Counted from the first letter of the stretch, positions 39,844 to 50,926 are shown. The stretch: 64,000 nucleotides of DNA from Trichobilharzia szidati (GCA_944472155.2 OX235279.1:134016920-134080919); one strand, 5' to 3'. Notes: generated by a model from the letters alone, not told the origin. Translations and numbers: made by a program.

Positions 39844-40482
39844 TTATATAGTTCCATTGTTTTTCACTTGATTTTCACTTGATTTGATTGGTAGTATTAT
39901 TTTCCATATTTCAGGTATGAGTGATGAGTCATTCCTATTGCATGTGTTGGGTGTAGATTCGATGAACAAAGATTCAGTAATCAACCTCTCTCCCCACCTA
40001 CCTAGATTACTTTTTAGAATTTTAACCCTCTCCCACCCTATTGTGTGGTTGTGTGTTAATGCACGCATTGCAATTGCCGAGCTTGTTTCTAAATTACTTA
40101 TCTTCTCTGGGTCAACCATTCTTACCTCAGCTAAATTCTTATGTTCCGACAGTCTGACTACCCCTGATCTACTAGTTTGACCTATGTGGTTGACGTCACA
40201 GTCATTGGAAGGTATTTTGTAAATTATATTATTTTGTTTAATTGGGTCCACTGGGTCCTTTAACCTACAGAGCTTGTCCCTGAGTGAGTTTGTAGGTTTA
40301 AATGCCACCCTAATTCCTGCTTTATTTAGAATCCTACGCAGGGTCTCAGATGTCTCCTCTTTATATGGTATAACTGTAGATGACTTATATTCTCTCTTAT
40401 TTATGTTATCATTACTAGTTTCACAGTTATTTTTATTTTGCTTTCGGTCTTTACTGATCTTCCTAATGAATTTTATAGGATA
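39844..40482 (-). pseudogene. PLE-B GIY-YIG endonuclease in a separate frame
   Basis: After the RT stop the second frame reads YPIKFIRKISKDRKQNKNN, then ETSETLRRILNKAGIRVAFK (about 40360-40310) and the endonuclease core IIYKIPSNDCDVNHIGQTSR, SGVVRLSEHKN, and GERLITESLFIES with the likely catalytic Glu. The Met-initiated part (39844-40308) is 154 codons without a stop. Compared with other PLEs the first Cys of the C-x2-C pair is Ser and the Tyr of YIG is His. The frame shift is caused by TAAC present twice. It may be made only by frameshifting, from a second start, or not at all. Confidence 0.75.
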
Positions 40483-40483
40483 G

Positions 40484-42088
40484 TTAGTTATTTAATACCA
40501 ACGCCTCTTCTATCTGTTTTATTTCATCATTTAGGTCTTTTTTTGTGCTACTTAGTGCTATTGCTCGGCTTGTTAAACACTTAACTAAGCCTGCCTTAAC
40601 AGTTAAAGGATGAGATGAATTAAAGTCTAAATATCTATTAGAATGCGTTGGTTTTCTATAAACACTAGTGTGTAGTTTGCCTTCTTCTATTCGTTTTATT
40701 TTACAATCTAACACAGCTAATTCTCCTTGCTCGTTTTCGGTTTCACATGTGAATTTTATTCCCTCCACTAGTGAGTTTATGTGTGTCAAGAAGCTAGAGA
40801 TATGTTCTGTTTCTAACACTGTGAAAGTGTCATCTACATATCTCCACCATATTTTTGGAGTAGGATTAAATGTATTAAGTGCCATATTTTCCCAGCTATC
40901 CATAAATATATCTGCAACGATAGGGGATATTGGTGATCCCATTGCTACACCTTCAGTTTGTCTATATATTTTGCCTTGGAATTTAAATATAGTAGATGTG
41001 AGGCATAGCTGAATCCCTAAAATAATTTCCTCAATGGACAGCTTTGTCCTATGATTGAGTTCAGTATCCGCAGTTAGTTCTTTTTTAACTGCTTCTAAGG
41101 CCATATTGACTGGTATATTAGTGTAAAGACTGGTTATATCAAAACTAACCATTGTTTCATCATTATCTAGTTGTATGTCATTTAGTTTATTTTTCATCTC
41201 ATATGAGTTAGTTAATCTAGAATTTGAACGATCTCTAATGGGGCATAATATTAAAGCTAAATGTTTTGATAATTCATATGTAGGGGTATTTCTAAAATCT
41301 ACTATTGGTCTTATGGGATAACCTGGCTTATGTATTTTAATAGTACCATACATCCTACTAGCATTATTAGTTTTAGGCATTAAATTAAACCATTTTGACT
41401 CACCCAGTGACGGCTTCATTCTTCGTACTAATTCCGCTGTGGATTTTTTAACCTTATTCATTATTGTGTCTACGGGCTTCTTGATTTCCTCATATGGACC
41501 CATTTCAATATGTTCAGTGACCTTCTTGATGTAGTCAGATTTATTCAAAACTACGGTGGCGTTTCCTTTGTCAGCTTTTGCGATGACAATATTTTTATCC
41601 TGTTTTAGATTAATTAAAGCTTCTCTTTCCGATTTTGTCAAGTTTGATTTTGCCTTCTTTTGATTTTTTAGGGTTAATGCACATTGTGCTCGAACCTCTT
41701 CTGCTGTTGTTTTATCTATTGAACCTGGTGCTACTTCTATATTAGGAATGACATCCTCTGGTTTTAGTTTATTAACTGTTACGTTGAAATTTAGTCCTTT
41801 CTCCAATACTTTTATCTCACTGGAGCTTAGTTCCCTTGATGAGAGGTTGATCACCCACTTTGTTTTGTCGATAGAGGATGAAGCATTGACATCAATTTCA
41901 TTTGCTGCGTTCTTTTCTTCAATAAGTTTGTTGAATTTTTTGATTTGTGTGTTTTTTGATTTTCTTAATGCAGATTCTCTAGCTTTTTTGGATGTTTCAA
42001 GAATAATTGTATAATCTTTGTCATTGATCATATCTTTGAGTTTGTGTTTGAGTTTTTCAATTTCATTTTGTATATTATTTAGTTTCAC
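40484..42088 (-). CDS. PLE-B reverse transcriptase, intact
   Basis: A 534-codon frame without interruption. Telomerase-like PLE RT motifs in order: NIVIAKADKGNATVV, MYGTIKIHKPGYPIRPIVDF (with the PLE K-I-HK and PxRPI elements), VSFDITSLYTNIP (motif A), GVAMGSPISPIVADIFMDSW (motif B), WWRYVDDTFTVL (motif C, YVDD), LDCKIKR and RKPTHSNRYLDF. An N-terminal lysine-rich coiled region (KLKHKLKDM) precedes. The frame is open upstream of the GTG at 42086-42088, without Met, to about 42210, giving IIPKYLRLCTPI typical of PLE N-termini, so the true N-terminus may start nearer the terminal repeat. It ends EEALVLNN then TAA. Polymerises cDNA from the element RNA; expression not shown. Confidence 0.88.
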   Translation of the reverse strand: MKLNNIQNEIEKLKHKLKDMINDKDYTIILETSKKARESALRKSKNTQIKKFNKLIEEKNAANEIDVNASSSIDKTKWVINLSSRELSSSEIKVLEKGLNFNVTVNKLKPEDVIPNIEVAPGSIDKTTAEEVRAQCALTLKNQKKAKSNLTKSEREALINLKQDKNIVIAKADKGNATVVLNKSDYIKKVTEHIEMGPYEEIKKPVDTIMNKVKKSTAELVRRMKPSLGESKWFNLMPKTNNASRMYGTIKIHKPGYPIRPIVDFRNTPTYELSKHLALILCPIRDRSNSRLTNSYEMKNKLNDIQLDNDETMVSFDITSLYTNIPVNMALEAVKKELTADTELNHRTKLSIEEIILGIQLCLTSTIFKFQGKIYRQTEGVAMGSPISPIVADIFMDSWENMALNTFNPTPKIWWRYVDDTFTVLETEHISSFLTHINSLVEGIKFTCETENEQGELAVLDCKIKRIEEGKLHTSVYRKPTHSNRYLDFNSSHPLTVKAGLVKCLTSRAIALSSTKKDLNDEIKQIEEALVLNN

Positions 42089-42414
42089 AGTAACTCGATG
42101 TAATTCTTCTCTTAGACATAATCTACTGACGTTTTCGGCAGCTGATGTTATTTTATTTGAAGTAATTGGAGTACATAGACGTAAATATTTCGGAATTATA
42201 TGATTTTTTAAACATCGACGTCATCAGTAAATATTACTGTATAACACTGTGAGACTCTATCAAAATAAAAATTTACCCATAATGGAATTACACTCTACCA
42301 CAGTGCCCAAGTTTTATTCTTATATAAATGTCTCCAACCATCTAATACCATTAATTAATTGTACTTGAAACTCAGTGAGTAAATAATACTCTATCGTTGT
42401 GTGGTTTCCTCAAA

Positions 42415-42475
42415 CAAATTTACTCTCTGATAGAATTACACTCTATCACAGTGCCCGGGTTCTATTCTTATAATA
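42415..42475 (-). repeat. PLE-B terminal-repeat fragment
   Basis: ATAGAATTACACTCTATCAC then AGTGCCCGGGTTCTATTCTT; about 90 bp beyond the full element. Confidence 0.65.
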
Positions 42476-45400
42476 ATGAAATTTACTAACTGAATAAGAC
42501 TTTGAGTGGTAACTGAAACAAATTGCTGCAATATGCAGTGGATGCATACAGTCAGGAAATTAACTATGCCAAGCAGTTGTTCACCGCATGAAGTAGGAAA
42601 TGTAAGAGACAAGACAATTTTAACATTAGTTTATTTCTCTTTCGAATCTTACAAGCCTAATCAGGTTGGAATTATTCGGTCAAATCTTGATCACAGTTCG
42701 GATGAATCCATTTATTTGTTTTGTCAAAATCTTGTGGATAGCTGTTATTGACTTTTGTTCTTTCTCTGTAGTTTGGTTTGTAAGGGTTAGTTATGTTTTT
42801 ACGAGTTGATCACGGATTGATATCAGTTAGAGAACCATTGAAAACCAGGGAGTACTGGACAGCTGCTGTTTCATCCTAGTTTAGGAATCATTGGCGGTAC
42901 GCCGTATCAGTTAATAGTTCTCGATTTATTTCTGCATTTGTACCATAGTTTGTTACATCAAATATATGGAGTTTTCGGATGAAGAGTTCTGCTCAAATTC
43001 GTAAATTCATTGAACTGTATTTCACCAACTATCCTTTCGAGGTTTAAATGTCATGATTTGTTTAAATAGCAGTCTTGGAAATGGAATAGTATCTTTTCAC
43101 ATAAACTAGTTGTGGAGGAATTCCAGTATGCTCTGTGAAAAAAACTAAATTTAGGAACAGTTACCCATCTTATGAAAATTGTGGTTTTCTTTATTCTATC
43201 AACCATAGTAATGGTCAAAATATTGGTGGTGATGACACAGGTGACTGTACCCGCTTCACTGTCATCAGGTGCAAGTTGATAATATCTATCCATATGGTGA
43301 GAAGTGATAATCTGACCAATTGTAAGGCAAAAACTTGTTGTTTATCAACTGTCATACTGAGTACTGCAAAATTCAGAATATCTTTCAGAAGCCCAGTTCA
43401 TGTTCAGTATTATCTACTGTTGTAAACATTTGGTAAGATTATTGATATTTTACTTCCCCTTGTCGAGAATCTTTAGTAGATGCCTTTACACGCTGAATTA
43501 ATGAACTGTAGTTCTCATTGGCTCCTTTTAAGAATGAAAAGCCTATAAAAATTTCATTAGGTCGGTCAAAACCACTCAGGTTACCACACACAATGTTACT
43601 GTTTGCACCTATTTATAGGAGTACATCTATTTGAGTTTTACAGTTACTTTATATTCCCATCATATATATGAGATTCAACTTCATAAGACAAAGTGGCACT
43701 GCTATAAAGACTTATATGAATAGGAATCATTTACAGTGCTGCTTGAAATCTTCATTTTATTGACATTGTATTGAAATACCCAGTGATCAAAACCGGAGTA
43801 AATCAAAATAGTACTGGATTCGAGGAAGGGCTAAACTGGCTACAGGAACAGAATTCCTAATGATCTACGTCATCTGAACAGACTGCTGAATATGCCAATG
43901 TTGTTCAGAATGACATTGAAAACAAGGTAAACCATTGATCCCAGATAAAAACATCACTAGAACGCATACACTTCCTAAATGAGGTTGAATGGAAGTCAGT
44001 AGTTATGTAACGACAGAAGGCAAGAGTCAGGCAACAGATCTTTTATTAAGGAAATCAACGCATATTTATATATTTTCATGTACATTACTATGGATATTTA
44101 AGTACACAAACACAGTCTTCCGATTGGTTGTTTCTCACGTAAAGTTAATCTTTCATCTATTTGTGACTGTTTCTTGAATGTCAAATCCTCTATATGTTAA
44201 CTGTATCCGCCTACGCCAAGTCTGCTGTGGTCGGTTTTGAATCAATCTTTGTTCACATTTTCTCACGACAAATCTTGGGAACGTAAATATTGACGTAAAT
44301 TACTGTCTACCAATTTGGCTAGTAGACAGCTTTCACCACAGTTATACTGCTGGAGTTATGTGGTTCAACAATGATACAACAATAGTTTATGTGTGCACAT
44401 TTGATTTTGTTCTCTAAATGTTCTTGTTTATTTTACTGTGACTAAGATGCTTTATGTGTTTGGAATGTTTAAATTGCTGGGTTACGTTTTGTGAAAATAC
44501 GTGTCGCTAAATAATTCAAAGAGATCAAAACGGCATTTTATGGTGCCGACAGTCTATGAAACAACTCTATGCATTTTGAAATACTTTAGTTTTTTCGGTG
44601 AAATTGAAATCAGCCTAAAGAACAAGGAGAAGCCGAGGATAATCACAGTATGAATAAAATTTCATAAAATTCAGTTGACATTAAGTGACAACAGCTGTAC
44701 AAAATATCCGAAATAAGGAAATATTTTATTTCTACTTCTGGTTACTGGACAAAATGCTTACTTATACATAGGTCCAGCAATTTATATTATTGAACAGAGG
44801 ATTAGTAGGTTTTGTCAATAGCATGTTATTATACTAATAATATTCCCATGAGTTCTGAGTGGAACAGTGCTTCAGCAGGACATCGCGATTTCCGTTTTCT
44901 CTGTATTTCCCCCAAGCTGGCTCCACAATTAATGTGTATGCACATAAATATACTAATACCCTGAAGTTTTGGCCTGTCTACCTTTCCTGTACAGTTACTA
45001 ATTTCCTAGTCTTTGGAAATGTACAGAAAGATCCACGCAGCTTGAAAAAACTCATTCACTAGTGGACAGATCCTGGCTCAACAACTTTGGCAAGAAAACA
45101 TAAATATGTCATCAATCATTAACTATGTTACAGATTATTTTGATTATACATGTCAGAGTGCGTATGTTTTCAGCTGAGAAGTGCATTCTACACATTTTGC
45201 TAAAATATGCACATTTTTGGCGTCATTCATACCAATAAGCTGCATAATAGGATGAATGACTGAAAATCAATTCAGGAGTGTAACCTTGAATACGTTTACA
45301 GCATTTACCTACTTTGCTTTTAAGTTAAAAACAGACTTGAAGTCTTCTGATCAATAGTTTTCATTCTGCAATCATTGACTACTTAAAAGGTTTTCCGCTC

Positions 45401-45639
45401 GTGCTTGATTTTCTTATAACTGAGAATGGTAAGAAACGTTATATGTTGCCGCTTATATCCTTTTCTCTTAGATTTTTATGTTAGGTTTTATATTATAAAA
45501 ATATTTATTCAGATATAGTGATCCAGTAATATTTTATTGATATCACTACCTCTATATATTTAACCATATTATATGGTAAGCCATAGCTTCTTTGTTTGCG
45601 ATATATTATACAGTGTATCTTTAGGTATTTTGATGGATT
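42476..45639. other. Unassigned AT-rich sequence except for one SINE
   Basis: Apart from the SINE at 42785-42905 no gene was recognised. Small frames (43051-43425, 43989-44177, 44859-45062) lack motifs or splice-site support. Confidence 0.4.
42785..42905 (-). mobile_element. Hammerhead SINE, second subfamily, 5'-truncated
   Basis: On the minus strand: decayed hammerhead (CCTAAACTAGGATGAAACAG), body GGTTTTCAATGGTTCTC, and the subfamily tail TGATATCAATCCGTGATCAA then CTCGTAAAAACATAACTAAC. The same tail is at 54000 and 58970. Confidence 0.75.
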
Positions 45640-45655
45640 CACTCAGGAAAACATT

Positions 45656-45970
45656 TTCTTTTCCTTCAATACTCTACTTAGATAAAAGAAGCCGGATCTC
45701 CGTATGCAAAAGGAGACGGTAGTTACCTAAAATCAACCTTGGTTTTTTTCCTTCACGTTCCCAGTGGAACAAAGGGCCTCAAGCTAGTGGTTTGAAGTTT
45801 CTGTAGCAGTGTTTAATTTTTACAGGATGAGGTTGCTAGCCTCATGCCCAACCTCTCCTCTTCACCAGCATTATTTCTGGCTTAGCGAGGTAAAGGAGTG
45901 CATCGGTCGGGGATTTAACGCCGGACCATGTGCATGGTCGGCGAGCGTTCTAACCGCTATGCCACCGACG
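45656..45970 (-). mobile_element. tRNA/RTE composite SINE with an 85-bp 3' extension
   Basis: Flanked by a perfect 16-bp repeat CACTCAGGAAAACATT at 45640-45655 and 45971-45986. The minus strand reads CGTCGGTGGCATAGCGGTTA (A box) and CCGGCGTTAAATCCCCG (B box), then GAGAGGTTGGGC and GCTACAGAAACTTCAA (RTE 5' leader-like) and GGCCCTTTGTTCCACTGGGA (RTE 3' end-like) to GGAAAAAAACC at about 45743. A further 85 bp without SINE similarity lie before the target-site duplication. Confidence 0.85.
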
Positions 45971-46710
45971 CACTCAGGAAAACATTGATGTGCCTTATGA
46001 GATGTTTATTGATTTTGCGAATAAGTTTAGTAATCACACTAAGGGAGATAATATTTTGAATCAGGACTTCAGCACCATCTTTGATTTTGACTGACTGGAT
46101 CTCAGTAGTTAAAAGAAAAGTAGAAATCAAGAAGCGACAGTCTTTGTTTCGGCTTAGCTTCGCCCACTTCAGCCATGAGCAGATATTTTCAGCGATTCAG
46201 TAACTGAGGTCACTACTTGACTAAATTAACATTCAAGACCAGCTCAAGTACATTAGAATTTGAACAAAGAGAGAAGAAACATTGGCGCAGAATAATCTGG
46301 ATCCATTTTATTTCGTTGGTTCTCATCAGCTGCGTACAACCTGAATTTTTGTTATTAAAAATAAATAGTGTACAATTTTTTAACAAACCTTTGTCCATCA
46401 GCAAGCATAGTGTCAGAGCGTCATAGTAAAATAAGGCATTGAGATTTACAGGGTGTCTAAAGTGTCACGACATGTATATATATATCTTGGTAGAGAGAAG
46501 TTTCTTGAAAAAAATTAGTTAACAGTTGTGTTGTTAGGGTGGTAACAAAAGACAATTAGCAATAGTTACGTAATTATATAAGAGAAGATCAAAATTTTTT
46601 TAATTACGGTGCATATGAAGTCAGATGAGAAGTTGCTGATGTAATACAGTGAGCAGAAGTCAGTAGATCAAGAAAAATTATTTCTTAAGAGAGTCAAACG
46701 AAACATAAAG

Positions 46711-46721
46711 GGGGGGGGGGT
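46711..46721 (+). repeat. Poly-G run
   Basis: A run of about ten G residues, unusual in this AT-rich sequence. It lies just downstream of PLE-C on that element's strand (a C run on the minus strand). Confidence 0.85.
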
Positions 46722-46785
46722 GGAGTGAAAAGATAAGTTAACAAAATTAACACAATTAGAAAACAAAGAGTTACTAAGATGTCAG

Positions 46786-47590
46786 TTACCAGGGTAATTG
46801 AAGTTCAACGACGGATTCTTTTTGGACACATAAGTCAGACTTAAATCGTTTTATTGCTATAGCTTCAGCAAACCTGAGAAGACTTGAGGTACTTTGTCTG
46901 TTAATTATTTTGAATGATTCCAGCACATCTACTCGGTGTCCTATGTCAATCAGGTGTTTGGCGATTGACGAGCTTAAATAATTTGGTCTTTTTAACTGGA
47001 GGCTCCTTGGTACATGTTCGCAGAATCTGACGTAGGCCCTCCTCTCTGTTCTTCCAATGTAACTGCTCCCGCAGATAAATGTGAATTGGTATACACAGTT
47101 GGAGGTAACATGTGAGGGGTACTTGTCAATCTTTGACTGCACCAGTGAAGAGGTTGTTCGGGATAAGGAGACTCAGAACGCTGCAGGATACGTCCTAGAC
47201 AGGGCTGCACTTAATCTTTTATTTATCATTCTCATAATGTCGTCGCCCTTGTAGTCGAGTTTGATGAAAATAGGCTTCTTACTAACTGTAGCAGTATTAA
47301 GCTTCTTGAGTTCATTCTTGCTATATTTGTTAATGAAACCTTGTGGGTAACCATTTTCTTTCAAGCGTTTTTCAAGAAACATTAGTTCACTGTGTAGTTT
47401 GTTTGGTGAACATATTCTCTTCGCTCTAGAGAAAGTGTTTTCGCCAGCGTTCGTTTGTATCTCACTGGGCAGAAGCTGTTGAAATTCTAGTAAAGACCAC
47501 TCCATGTGTCTTTACAGTATACATATCTTTCCAGTGTCCCGTCGTATTGTCTCTCCAACTTTAAGTCCAAAAAATGGACATTAAGTGACG
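46786..47590 (-). pseudogene. Penelope-like element C: RT end, linker and endonuclease
   Basis: On the minus strand: VHFLDLKLERQYDGTLERYV (the conserved post-YVDD 'FLDL' block) near 47575, then a stop, SRAKRICSPNKLHSELMFLE and RLKENGYPQGFINKY, DYKGDDIMRMINKRLSAALS, and the endonuclease CVYQFTFICGSSYIGRTERR (47080-47021) with RFCEHVPRSL and SLLRFAEAIAIKRF. A frameshift near 47160-47205 separates linker and endonuclease. The RT core is absent. Confidence 0.82.
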
Positions 47591-48249
47591 AGAATAAATT
47601 AACGTAATTCAACCCAAATGAACAATAGGTTCATCGGTTAGTGTTGGTAGCTGAAAATAGGAATTATGGATAATTTATCCTATATTCAGACTAGAGATAT
47701 TGTGCATTCAGCTACCAAAGTCAGTTTAAGTACAATCCTCAGCGTACTTTTATGAGAAATCTACTATTAGTATTTTTAAACTAGTAATTATTTTCGACTG
47801 ATTTCATGGAGCATAGTCCATCGTGAACACGTATTGAAGAGACTTTATCTCGGAGAGTTAGCTTCACCTAAATGATATTTGAATTCAGGTGAACGCACCA
47901 TTATCCTTTAGGGTGAATAACAGATAAATCGATGAATCAAAATTCGGAATTGCTGGAGATTTCATTTGAAGAATAATGGTTGACTTATGCGTTTGGGAGC
48001 TGATATCACTAATTTGTGACTACACTGATGAGTGCAGGTTCTTCCATTTTACCTCCGTAATGCTAAGCAGTGCCGTTAGGCAGTCCAAGAATCCCTCAAG
48101 TACGAAATAAATACTGAGAATTAAATCAAATATTTCAAATAAGGTGGAATTGGATCGCTGTTGACAAGAATGAAACATAACAGACACTTCCCACAGACAG
48201 TACAAAATCTAAAACCCCACGGAATAATCTTGAATTCATTGAGACAAAG
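47591..48249. other. No gene recognised
   Basis: AT-rich; no motif or splice-bounded frame found. Confidence 0.35.
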
Positions 48250-48443
48250 CCAAAAACTTGGAAAAACACATTATCAACACCACCACACAACAGCAAAGAG
48301 AAGCATTAAAATTAAGGAATGAACAAAAACAAAGAGAAATAATAAGGATTAAGTCAACAGGTAGTAGGCAAGCATTGGAACAGGAATATACAGCCCAGAA
48401 AAAACCGACAATATTTACAAAGTTAGTTGAAATGTCCAACTGA
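48250..48443 (+). CDS. Candidate terminal exon, unknown protein
   Basis: An open frame reads TTTQQQREALKLRNEQKQRE followed by IIRIKSTGSRQALEQEYTAQ and KKPTIFTKLVEMSN to TGA at 48441-48443. The Gln/Lys/Glu-rich first part would form a charged helix or coiled coil. The frame is closed upstream by TGA about 20 nt before the TTG at 48258, and only a weak acceptor (ATTGAG) is visible near 48242. AATAAA lies near 48610. It does not resemble any of the retroelements here. Low confidence that it is coding. Confidence 0.3.
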
Positions 48444-49215
48444 TTGTTCAGGAGGGATTTTCGAAACAGTTATTCTGTTCCAAGAATGTCTTTGCTTTGA
48501 TGAAGATTTCACTGTTCTAACGTCATCCACATTCTGCACGTTGTGTCTCCTTTTTTGTCTTATATTCCAATCACCGAAATGAACAGTTCTCCAGAATAAT
48601 TGGTCCCATTAATAAAAAGGACGCTTGTCTGAAAGACGTAATGCATGCGCTCAAGACATTTCACACAGTCTAATAACACATGTACTTGTCACCTCAATCT
48701 ATATTTAAATAAAGTAAAAGAAAATGTATTTAAAGTAGTCAAAAAATTAATGAAATTCTTGATAAAATTAGGAATATTTCATCATGTTCGACAGATGATG
48801 GAGTTTAATTTGTCTCGGAATAAAATTACTTGTTCTCCTTCTTTCTGGTTATTTCAGTGTAGACGACACTTCAAAGCCCAGAGTACGCTATATACTTCAA
48901 AGTCCAGTGTCTTCTATACCTGTCAAAATATTTTGATAAGTATTTTTCTTTATCTAATACATCAGTTGCCACCTATCATATCAAATGTACAGATACACTG
49001 AACTGACATTTCATAAAGATCATGACAACAATAGCTTTATTCCAACCAGTATTTTTAGTGAAAAATGTGGGATTTTCAGCATGTAGTACAGTATTTCATC
49101 TAACTTACTCACTACAGGAGTAATAATTAAAAAAATATGTCTTTTACAATGATAATATTGTTCATTAAGAATATAAATACAAAATTAAATTAAGTGAACA
49201 TATTAGCGCTATAGT

Positions 49216-49386
49216 TATTGATATAAGTATAAAACTTGGACACTGTGGTAGAGCATAACTCCATTATGGATAAGATTTTATTTTGATAAATCACACAGTG
49301 TTATACAGTAATATTAATATACGTCAGTTAATATTACTGTACAGCACTGTGTGATTTATCAAAATAAAATCTTATCCATAATGGAG
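49216..49386. mobile_element. PLE-B terminal-repeat foldback with no coding part
   Basis: Two inverted terminal-repeat arms, ATGGATAAGATTTTATTTTG (about 49266) and its complement CAAAATAAAATCTTATCCAT (about 49363), meet near 49318. A perfect 13-bp target-site duplication TTAGCGCTATAGT flanks the unit (49203-49215 and 49387-49399). The host CR1-like UTR continues on both sides. Confidence 0.92.
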
Positions 49387-49678
49387 TTAGCGCTATAGTA
49401 ATGAAAAATAGGACCGCTTACTTAGAGTTCCTCAGTAAGTTGTAAGTGTCCTGCCTTCAACATTCTCATCACAAAAAATATGTGCTAAATAAGATATTGT
49501 TGAGTTGAGTACTTAGTCATCCGAGCAAAAAGTCTCCTCTAGTTGCTTCTGGTCCCACCTAGTGAGTTGGAAGGAGATAATCGTGTATAGTGAGGATGCT
49601 CAGAGTTCAACAAGGTGACACTAGCTAATTTCTTGCATGAGTTCAAAATTCTATCTATAACACTAATAACGAATTCAT

Positions 49679-50926
49679 TCATCTACACCCCACTCGACCC
49701 ACCGACCGCTTGTAGTGCCTTTGCAATGTAACAAAGTCATTCTTAAGTAGCCTAGCAAAGAATAAGGGAGAGAAATGAAGAAGAATAGGTAGAATACAAG
49801 AGTTAACAAAGTGTAAAAGTAGCAACTGAGCCATACGTGATTGTGCTAACTTCATTACACAGAAACTCAAATAAAATATCTTGGAAAGATAAGGAAAGAT
49901 CATATGAAATATACACTCCAAGGTATTCAACATTCCACTTAGTTCCAACTTCAGTGCAATCTATGATAGTAGAACCATACGAACCAACCAGTTCATGTAA
50001 GCTGTACCTGTATCTGGAATTGAGATTAACAATCTGACATTTGTAGGGATTTAGCTCCAAACGATTAGATAACGACCACTGACATATTTCTGCTTTGAAT
50101 TATCTGATAGAGGACTAACCAGTATGCAATCAATAAGATCATCAGCATACTCAACAAAATTGGCTCCGCAGAATAAGGCAAGTCGCGTAAGAAGAAAGAA
50201 AACGGTAAAGAGAAGAATGCCTTGAGGGACACTGGCTACAGTAAGTAAAGCAGAGGTAGGCTTCCCACTATCTACCTTGTGCTGCTTCCTATCAGAGAGG
50301 TAAGGATGCAACCACTTATTAAACTGGCATCCTGCTTGTGTCACAGCAAGCTTGCTTAACAAAAGCGGCCTAGGCACAGAGTCAAAGGCAGATGTGTAAT
50401 CAAGGAAGGCACACAGAACAGATTTCGCACCTCTGTCTACATTGGAGAAAATGTCATGACATGGGACGACAGTGGTATCCAAAGTACATCTACTGTGTTT
50501 TTGAGAAAATTGTTTTGAATCGTTAACAACCTTCATTGAGGGTTAAAGGTTTAGAGAGACCAATTTTGTGATTATTTTCAAAGATGTCAAGGTAATAAAG
50601 ATGGATCTAAACTTGACACAAGGTGCACTTGATGATTTGGTTACGGGAACAATTTTAATGTCTTTCCAGGAAGCAGGCACAACATTAAGGGAAAATGTTG
50701 TATCGAAAATACCATCGGAAGCTATGGACTGGGTGGGTTTCAAAGACTGGAAATATTTGATAGCATGATTTGTATTAAAATCGGGGAAGAGGTCGTTCTT
50801 TTCATTTGTAGCTTCAGAAACCACAGAATCTGCTGAACCACATATGAAGGATTTATAAGTATCAAATGAAGATGGATCATGTTTTATTAAGTTCTTATCA
50901 GCAATTTCCTCAAATTGTTTCCTCAC
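49679..50926 (-). pseudogene. CR1-like reverse transcriptase pseudogene
   Basis: Fragments in several frames: FDTTFSLNVVPASWKDIKIV (about 50690), KVVNDSKQFSQKHSRCTLDT (50536 down), FLDYTSAFDSVPRPLLLSKL (motif A), ASVPQGILL (motif B), NFVEYADDLIDC (YADD kept) and MELNPYKCQIVNLNSRY near 50060. Compared with 56225-57550 it has at least four frameshifts. Confidence 0.85.

Larger units (their letters stand above)
39714..42328 (-). mobile_element. Penelope-like element B, nearly complete
   Basis: Flanked by a 13-bp repeat with one mismatch: TGCCTCCAACCAT at 39701-39713 and TGTCTCCAACCAT at 42329-42341. Terminal repeats are inverted relative to each other (39714-39825 and 42205-42328). The order on the minus strand is terminal repeat, RT, linker, endonuclease, terminal repeat. 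The RT is intact; the endonuclease is displaced by a 4-nt duplication. Confidence 0.92.

Noticed and set aside
40274..41012. Plus-strand frames opposite PLE-B
   Set aside because: Shadows of the RT and endonuclease coding strand.
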